A stretch of 64,000 nt of DNA from JAEWWD01 sp964440115 (GTDB lineage Bacteria > Bacillota > Clostridia > Christensenellales > CAG-138): the NCBI GenBank assembly GCA_964440115.1, contig CAYTPV010000001.1:248001-312000 (forward strand), written 5' to 3'. A program made the translations under genes and the position numbers. Shown here piece by piece: positions 58,813-64,000 of the stretch; the stretch's first letter is position 1; each line of letters begins with the position of its first letter. The notes under the pieces are model-generated. The model had not been told where the DNA came from. It did no database searches and was given only the letters and a program-made list of their open reading frames with translations.

Positions 58813-60771
58813 ATGTTCGACATTCTTACCAACGTCATATACATCGTTGTGGGTATCATCGCCGTATATCTGCTGATATTCAAGATACTCGGTCTGCGGG
58901 TCATCAACTCCAACGAAGTCGCAGTCGTGGAAAAATGGTGGAGCTTCAAAGGATCTTTGAAGGATTCCATCATCGCGCTGCACGGGGAAGCCGGTTACGC
59001 GCCGGATCTGCTGCGCGGCGGTATCCACTTCAAATCCGTGCTGATGTACCGCATCCACAAGTATCCGCTTATCACGGTGCCGCAGGGACAAATCGCGTAC
59101 TTGTTCGCACGCGACGGTATGCCTCTTGCACCCACGCAGACTCTTGGCCGCATCGTACCCGAAGCGAACAACTTCCAGAGCGTTTACGGGTTCCTGAAGA
59201 ACGGCGGCCAGCGTGGTCCGCAGCGCGGCATGCTGCGTGAAGGAACGTACGCCATTAACCTGGCCCAGTTCATCGTGATTACGGCCAACGACATCAAATC
59301 CATCACCTCCGGCTCCAAGCAGGAGCAGTCCGAGCTCATCACCATGCAGAAGACGCTGGCCGATCGCGGCGGTTTCTGGCCGGTGGTCATCATGGGCACC
59401 GGACGCGAGCAGTCCGACCTCATGGGCATCGTCACTGTGCACGACGGCACGCCCATCAAGCAGGGCGAGATCATCGCTCCCGATGTGGGCGAAGAGCACG
59501 CCAGTTTCCAAGACCCGGAAAAGTTCCTGCAGCTGGGCGGACGGCGCGGTAAGCAGATACAGGTGCTGACCGACGGTACCTACTACATCAACCGGCTGTT
59601 CGCGACAGTGGAATTCCGTCCTAAGACAGTCGTCCCCATCGGCTTCGTGGGCGTGGTCGTTTCCTTCTTTGGCGAGCAGGGCGTGGATACATCCGGCGAG
59701 AGCTACAAACATGGAGAACTGGTAGCCGCCGGCTGCAAGGGCGTACTGGAAAAGCCGCTTATGCCCGGCAAATACGCCTTCAACACCGACGCCGGTAAAG
59801 TGGTGCTTGTGCCCACCACCAACATCATACTCAAGTGGAACAAAGCCGAATCCGGCGACCACAAGTATGACGAGAACCTCACCGAAGTCGATATCATCAC
59901 CAAGGACGCTTTCGAGCCTTCGCTCCCGCTTTCCGTCGTTATGCACATCGACTACAAGCAGGCTCCGTGGGTGATCCAGCGTTTCGGCGATATCGGTATG
60001 CTGGTCAACCAGTCTCTTGACCCGCTGGTCAGCGCCTACTTCAAGGACGTAGCGCAGACCAAGACGCTCATTGAGCTCATTCAGGAGCGAAGCGCCATCC
60101 GTGAACGCGCGGTGCTCGAGATGCGCGAGAAGTTCGAAAAATATAACCTGCAGCTTGAGGAAGTGCTGATCGGCACCCCCAAGACCGCCGTCAACGATGT
60201 GCAGATCGAGAACATTCTCGCCCAGCTGCGCGAACGGCAGATTGCCGAGGAAAAGAAGATCACTTACCAGAAGCAGCAATCCGCTGCGGAAAGCGAAAAA
60301 TCCCTGCGTGAAGCGCAGGCGGTGGCCGAGCAGCAGAGCTTCCTGACGAAGTCCAAGATACAGATCGACATCGAGCGCAACTCGGGCGCGGCGCTCGCGA
60401 GCAAGGCCGAACAGGAAGCCACACAGATCGTGGCGCTTGCAAAAGCCAACGCCGAAAAGGTACGCCTGGAGGGCGAAGCCGAAGCCAGCAAGGAAAGCAA
60501 CATCGGTCTTGCAAAGGCGCAGGCAATCGACGCGCAGGTCAAGGCATACGGTGGCGCACAGTACCGCGTGGTACAGGAAGTGACCGACAAGCTTTCAGAC
60601 GCCATCAAGACAACCAGTGTGGATATCGTGCCCAAGACGATGGTCAGCATGGGCAACACGGAAGAAGGCGGCACCGGCACGGTCATAGACGCGCTCTTAA
60701 AATTCATCACCATGCAGAAGCTTGGTGTGGATCTGACAGATTCATCAGAAGCAGTTTCCGCTAAGAAGTAA
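58813..60771 (+). CDS. SPFH/band-7 (flotillin-like) membrane protein
   Basis: 652 residues. One N-terminal membrane helix (VIYIVVGIIAVYLLIF), a long beta-rich region with repeated G-x-Y-x-(I/F)-N units (for example REGTYAIN, TDGTYYIN, MPGKYAFN), an SPFH domain (about 340-450) and a C-terminal coiled coil with many Ala/Glu/Lys residues (about 460-610). SPFH proteins form large oligomers at membrane microdomains. The domain order and long beta segment are unlike small stomatins. Strong ribosome binding site GGGAGGAAGC. A long opposite-strand frame is a shadow. Confidence 0.88.
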   Translation: MFDILTNVIYIVVGIIAVYLLIFKILGLRVINSNEVAVVEKWWSFKGSLKDSIIALHGEAGYAPDLLRGGIHFKSVLMYRIHKYPLITVPQGQIAYLFARDGMPLAPTQTLGRIVPEANNFQSVYGFLKNGGQRGPQRGMLREGTYAINLAQFIVITANDIKSITSGSKQEQSELITMQKTLADRGGFWPVVIMGTGREQSDLMGIVTVHDGTPIKQGEIIAPDVGEEHASFQDPEKFLQLGGRRGKQIQVLTDGTYYINRLFATVEFRPKTVVPIGFVGVVVSFFGEQGVDTSGESYKHGELVAAGCKGVLEKPLMPGKYAFNTDAGKVVLVPTTNIILKWNKAESGDHKYDENLTEVDIITKDAFEPSLPLSVVMHIDYKQAPWVIQRFGDIGMLVNQSLDPLVSAYFKDVAQTKTLIELIQERSAIRERAVLEMREKFEKYNLQLEEVLIGTPKTAVNDVQIENILAQLRERQIAEEKKITYQKQQSAAESEKSLREAQAVAEQQSFLTKSKIQIDIERNSGAALASKAEQEATQIVALAKANAEKVRLEGEAEASKESNIGLAKAQAIDAQVKAYGGAQYRVVQEVTDKLSDAIKTTSVDIVPKTMVSMGNTEEGGTGTVIDALLKFITMQKLGVDLTDSSEAVSAKK

Positions 60772-60789
60772 GACAAAGCAACATGAACC

Positions 60790-60824
60790 AAAAGGCCGCC
60801 CGGGCAACCGGGCGGCCTTTTAAA
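60790..60824 (+). terminator. Terminator after the SPFH gene
   Basis: AAAAGGCCGCCCGG and CCGGGCGGCCTTTT pair tightly, followed by T and A. A second smaller hairpin (AGTTCC/GGAACT) follows. Confidence 0.88.
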
Positions 60825-61140
60825 AGTTCCAGCAGGCCGGAACTTCTGGAATATACACCTTAACGAACCCCTCAAACACAATCATCAGTGATTTGGCCTG
60901 AAGATAAAATATTCTAATATCATGTATGTATAGCGTGCAAACCGCCTCTTATAACAAATGCAATGGCAGCAAAAAGGCGCTTTATTAGACAGAGTTTGTA
61001 TCTTCGTCCTGCTCATTTTCATTATCAGCATACATCAATCAAGCCATCCATAATATTCCATATGATTTATATAAGGAAATATTTTAGCCATAAGCCTTTC
61101 GACAGGCTTTCCATCATCCCATTATATTTCTCAAAGTACC

Positions 61141-61169
61141 TTGTCAAAAGATTGCTTATCGTGTAGTAT
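61141..61169 (+). promoter_or_regulatory. Promoter of the glycine reductase operon
   Basis: -35 TTGTCA (61141-61146), 17-base spacer, -10 TAGTAT (61164-61169). Upstream, 60850-61140 is AT-rich and holds nothing I can name. Transcription would start about 25-30 bases before the riboswitch. Confidence 0.65.
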
Positions 61170-61205
61170 AACCTTAAACAATGGCATAAAGAGCCGGATG
61201 ATCGC

Positions 61206-61382
61206 TGCGGGAGAAGCCAATGACGGCGCCGAAGGAATAAGTGGGCGATTGCTGACCGTCCATGAAGATCTCAGGTAAAACAGACCGCAACTTGACGGCA
61301 CTCTGGAAAGCAGAAGCACCGATGGAGCAATCCGCCTATAACTGATATTATGGGCAGAGAATCTCACAGGTTAGTGACAGAG
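61206..61382 (+). ncRNA. Tandem glycine riboswitch (gcvT-type)
   Basis: Two aptamers in series. Aptamer 1: closing stem TGCGG (61206-61210) with CCGCA (61285-61289), containing the conserved GGGAGA, GCGCCGAAGGA and ATCTCAGGTAAAACAGACC. Aptamer 2: closing stem CTCTG (61301-61305) with CAGAG (61378-61382), containing GCACCGATGGAGCAA and ATCTCACAGGTTAGTGACAG. The order and conserved words match the tandem glycine riboswitch. The 3' strand of the second P1 overlaps the terminator, so glycine should switch the grd operon on. Confidence 0.92.
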
Positions 61383-61415
61383 TAAAATGCACCTTGGTGC
61401 GTTTTACTCTTTTTT
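61380..61415 (+). terminator. Regulated terminator of the glycine riboswitch
   Basis: GAGTAAAATGCACC (61380-61393) pairs with GGTGCGTTTTACTC (61396-61409), one G-U wobble, followed by six T. Its first bases are also the 3' strand of the P1 stem of aptamer 2, so the two structures exclude each other. Confidence 0.9.
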
Positions 61416-61493
61416 GTGCAATGCATTTTATTTTGCCAGATGTCCATCATAAGACGGCAAAGAAGCCGCAGCCTCACTGGAGAGGTTATAAGT

Positions 61494-61862
61494 ATGAAAT
61501 TTCAAATTTTAACGAATAATCCGCTCGTCCATGATGAGCTGAAAGATAAGTATGCCTTATCTTTCTATGAATGCACATACCGTGATCTGCTTGTCAGGGC
61601 ACGCGATATGATTCATATGGGTTTTCGTTTATATTCACACCCGCTTTCGGGAAGCATAAAACCAAACGAAACGCCGTACAGATCCCTTTTATTATCCCAA
61701 AACCCGGGCGATCTGGATCTGCATTCGCTTGAGCTGATTGAAAACGGCATTGCCGTTTTCGACAAATTTCCCCCGCGTTATACGTATATACCCGAAAGAA
61801 TCAGGGCTGATTTTTCCTTAGTTGACTACAGCCTGCTGCAGAACACATTAGCTCTGCTTTAG
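61494..61862 (+). CDS. grdX: GrdX family protein
   Basis: 122 residues from the ATG at 61494 (GAGAGG upstream); a longer frame begins in the leader. The sequence starts MKFQILTNNPLVHDEL and contains VRARDMIHMGFRLYSHPLSGSIKPNETPYRSLL, typical of GrdX, a small protein of unknown function at the head of glycine reductase operons. Its TAG stop lies about 60 bases before grdE. Confidence 0.93.
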   Translation: MKFQILTNNPLVHDELKDKYALSFYECTYRDLLVRARDMIHMGFRLYSHPLSGSIKPNETPYRSLLLSQNPGDLDLHSLELIENGIAVFDKFPPRYTYIPERIRADFSLVDYSLLQNTLALL

Positions 61863-61922
61863 ACTGTGGAACCCGGCCCGAGGCCGATACTCTCCGAAAA
61901 AAAAGATGAGGAGGTGATTTCT

Positions 61923-63203
61923 TTGAAATTGGAACTCGGATATATCAATATCCAAGACATTCAATTTTCAAGCGAATCAAAAATTGAAAACGGTACCCTG
62001 TTCGTCAGCAAGGAAGCCGTCAAGGCAATCATTCTCGAGGATGAGCACATTAAATCCGCAGATGTGGACATCGCCCGTCCCGGCGAAAGCGTCCGCATTA
62101 CGCCTGTCAAGGACGTTATCGAGCCTCGCGTAAAGGTAGAAGGCCCCGGCGGTATATTCCCGGGCGTCATTGCGAAGGTCGATACGGTCGGCAGCGGCAG
62201 AACCCACGTGCTCAAGGGCGCCGCGGTTGTCTCTACCGGTGAGGTGGTTGGCTTCCAGGAAGGCATCATCGACATGACGGGCACGGGCGCGGAATACACG
62301 CCGTTTTCCAAGACCTGCAATCTGGTATTGATCATGAACCCGGTAGACGGGTTACAAAAGCATGATCACGAACGCGCACTCCGCCTGGCGGGGCTCAGGG
62401 TCGCGGTATATCTGGGCGAGCTTGCACGAAGCCTCACCCCTGATACGATTGAGACATTTGAATCCTGCGGTATCGTGGAAGGTCTCAAGAAGTATCCCGA
62501 GCTTCCGCGCGTCGCGTATGTTCTTATGCTGCAGAGCCAGGGTCTGCTGCACGACACGTATGTGTACGGCGTAGACGCAAAGCGCACACTGACCACGCTG
62601 ATTACGCCGACCGAACTCATGGACGGTGCGATCATCAGCGGCAACTGCGTGTCGGCGTGCGATAAGAACACCACGTACCACCATCTGAACAACCCCGTGA
62701 TTCACGATCTGTTTGCAAAGCATGGCAAAGAGCTCAATTTTGTAGGCGTGATCATCACCAACGAAAACGTATACCTCGCCGATAAGGAGCGTTCCTCCAA
62801 CTGGACGGCCAAGCTGGCTGAGTTCCTCAATGTCGACGGTGTCATCGTTTCGCAGGAAGGTTTCGGCAACCCGGATACCGACCTGATCATGAACTGCAAG
62901 AAGATCGAAGCCAAGGGCATCACCACCGTTATCATTACGGACGAATATGCCGGCCGCGACGGTTCTTCCCAGTCCCTTGCCGATGCAGACCCCAGCGCAA
63001 ATGCTGTTGTCACCGCCGGCAACGCCAACCAGCTGATCAAGCTGCCCAAGCTTAACCGCGTCATCGGCAACCTCGCGCCTGTGGATAAAATCGCCGGCGG
63101 CTTTGCGGATAACACCCTGCCCGACGGCAGCATCATGGTGGAACTGCAGGCTATTACGGGAGCCACAAACGAGCTTGGCTTTAACAGACTCAGCGCTCGA
63201 TAA
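61923..63203 (+). CDS. grdE: Glycine reductase component B, pyruvoyl-forming proprotein GrdE
   Basis: 426 residues from a TTG at 61923, set by AGGAGG with an 8-base spacer; with this start the processing cysteine is Cys242, as in Clostridium sticklandii GrdE. The protein is cleaved at Asn241-Cys242 (SGNCVSACDKNTTYHH), giving two subunits, one blocked by a pyruvoyl group that forms a Schiff base with glycine. Together with GrdB it makes component B of glycine reductase, the first half of converting glycine to acetyl phosphate and ammonia. Also fits sarcosine or betaine versions of component B by sequence; operon context with the glycine riboswitch favours glycine. Confidence 0.95.
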   Translation: MKLELGYINIQDIQFSSESKIENGTLFVSKEAVKAIILEDEHIKSADVDIARPGESVRITPVKDVIEPRVKVEGPGGIFPGVIAKVDTVGSGRTHVLKGAAVVSTGEVVGFQEGIIDMTGTGAEYTPFSKTCNLVLIMNPVDGLQKHDHERALRLAGLRVAVYLGELARSLTPDTIETFESCGIVEGLKKYPELPRVAYVLMLQSQGLLHDTYVYGVDAKRTLTTLITPTELMDGAIISGNCVSACDKNTTYHHLNNPVIHDLFAKHGKELNFVGVIITNENVYLADKERSSNWTAKLAEFLNVDGVIVSQEGFGNPDTDLIMNCKKIEAKGITTVIITDEYAGRDGSSQSLADADPSANAVVTAGNANQLIKLPKLNRVIGNLAPVDKIAGGFADNTLPDGSIMVELQAITGATNELGFNRLSAR

Positions 63204-63226
63204 TTCGGAAAGGAGGATACTTCGCT

Positions 63227-64000
63227 TTGACAAAGTTGAAAGTCGTACAATACATCAACCAGTTTTTTGCCCAGGTCGGCGGCGAAGAGATGGCCGATTA
63301 CAAGCCTGAACTTCGCGAAGGCATTGTGGGCCCTGGTCTTGCATTCCAGGCCGCTTTTAAAGACGACGCAGAAATCGTCGCCACCATCATTTGCGGCGAC
63401 TCGTTCTTCAATGAGAACCTCGAGCAAGCCACGAAGATCGTCCTGGATATGGTCAAATCCAAATCGCCCGACCTGTTTATCGCAGGTCCCGCGTTCAACG
63501 CGGGTCGGTATGGCGTCGCCTGCGGCGCTATCGCGAGCCTCGTTCAGAAGGAACTTGGTATCCCCTCCCTCACGGGTATGTATGTAGAAAACCCGGGCGT
63601 GGATATGTACAAGACTTCTGTGTACATCGTGGAAACCAAAAACAGCGCGGCAGGCATGCGTGACGCCGTGGCAAAAATGGTTCCCCTTGCCCTCAAGCTC
63701 GGACGCGGAGAAGAAATCGGCGCATCCGCTGAAGAAGGCTACATTCCCAACGGCATCCGCAAGAACTTCTTTGACAAGAAGCGCGGTTCCGAACGCGCCG
63801 TCGATATGCTGCTCAAGAAGCTCAAGGGCAAGGAATTCGTCACCGAGTTCCCCATGCCGGATTTCGACCGCGTAGTTCCCAACCCCGCCGTGAAGGATAT
63901 GGCCCATACGACGATCGCGCTCGTTACCTCGGGCGGTATCGTTCCCAAGGGCAATCCGGACCATATCGAATCTTCCAGCGCCTCCAAGTATGGCCGCTAC
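63227..64000 (+). CDS. grdB: Glycine reductase component B selenoprotein GrdB (N-terminal part)
   Basis: The first 258 codons lie in the window; the gene runs off the end. TTG start at 63227, AGGAGG about 10 bases upstream and 23 bases after the grdE stop. KVVQYINQFFAQVGGEEM and VGPGLAFQAAF, later VTSGGIVPKGNPDHIESSSASKYGRY, are characteristic of GrdB/GrdF/GrdI. The selenocysteine (UGA) codon of this family lies at about residue 350, beyond the window, so it cannot be checked. Glycine versus sarcosine/betaine specificity is inferred from the operon. Confidence 0.93.
   Translation, partial: MTKLKVVQYINQFFAQVGGEEMADYKPELREGIVGPGLAFQAAFKDDAEIVATIICGDSFFNENLEQATKIVLDMVKSKSPDLFIAGPAFNAGRYGVACGAIASLVQKELGIPSLTGMYVENPGVDMYKTSVYIVETKNSAAGMRDAVAKMVPLALKLGRGEEIGASAEEGYIPNGIRKNFFDKKRGSERAVDMLLKKLKGKEFVTEFPMPDFDRVVPNPAVKDMAHTTIALVTSGGIVPKGNPDHIESSSASKYGRY

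Noticed and set aside
58684..60279. A 531-residue open frame on the minus strand opposite the SPFH gene
   Set aside because: It is antisense to a well-supported gene with a strong ribosome binding site, has unusual His/Asp composition and no family resemblance. The high-GC third position of the real gene keeps the opposite frame open.
62702..63964. A 420-residue minus-strand frame opposite grdE and grdB
   Set aside because: Same reasoning: the plus-strand genes carry unmistakable GrdE/GrdB sequences, so this is a shadow frame.
1..64000. CRISPR arrays, insertion sequences or a second tRNA
   Set aside because: No regular direct repeats with spacers, no transposase-like frame and no other cloverleaf was recognised.

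Overview
The window reads as a chromosomal segment of an anaerobic, glycine- and amino-acid-fermenting Firmicute of the class Clostridia. Evidence: a glycine reductase operon (grdX-grdE-grdB) behind a tandem glycine riboswitch, phosphate butyryltransferase plus butyrate kinase, the redox repressor Rex, a tungsten-type aldehyde:ferredoxin oxidoreductase, and Gram-positive style strong Shine-Dalgarno sites with frequent TTG/GTG starts. Most of the segment is of balanced base composition; about 3.3-11.6 kb is visibly AT-rich.

Layout. (1) 0-4.2 kb, minus strand: an IclR regulator and an operon of an aldehyde:ferredoxin oxidoreductase, a tandem FolB-fold protein, a DUF6506-like protein and a BMP-family lipoprotein. 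A shared palindrome lies near both promoters. (2) 4.2-11.7 kb, AT-rich defence island: an ApeA-like HEPN protein, a small winged-helix/membrane protein, a broken SEFIR gene and a complete type II CBASS operon (CD-NTase, Cap2, Cap3, 2TM beta-rich effector), bounded by tRNA-Glu(CTC). (3) 11.8-22.1 kb, housekeeping: ABC-2 permease, xpt, rex, rsfS, a nadD-yqeK fusion, two unknown genes, ptb-buk, a Pro-rich membrane protein, murI, a hairpin-rich repeat and an M15 peptidase. (4) 22-29 kb: a P-type ATPase, then serA, a DUF1015 gene and an aspartate kinase. (5) 29-41 kb: DMT permease, mreB-like gene, mreC, mreD, PBP2, EAL protein, rRNA methyltransferase, TPR protein, hslO, methyltransferase. (6) 41-45.6 kb: asd, a dapB-ACT fusion, and an antibiotic-type ABC-F gene behind a three-part attenuator leader with a six-codon upstream ORF. 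(7) 45.6-61 kb: an Fe(III)-type ABC importer with LacI/CcpA-like operators, a PrsA-like foldase, an LDH/MDH-family dehydrogenase, a MarR-controlled ABC exporter pair, a C39-like protein and an SPFH protein. (8) 61.1-64 kb: the glycine reductase operon, running off the end.

How the parts fit: carbon and electrons flow through glycine reduction, butyryl-phosphate and lactate/malate dehydrogenation under likely Rex control. Asd, DapB-ACT and aspartate kinase feed lysine/threonine and peptidoglycan synthesis beside murI, mre and PBP2. The most unusual unit is the aldehyde oxidoreductase-tandem FolB operon: an aldolase-type fold that would release an aldehyde is translationally coupled to an aldehyde oxidase. 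Both FolB domains carry Gln where folate-pathway enzymes carry the pterin-anchoring Glu. All functional statements rest on reading the sequence and recalled family motifs; no searches were run.
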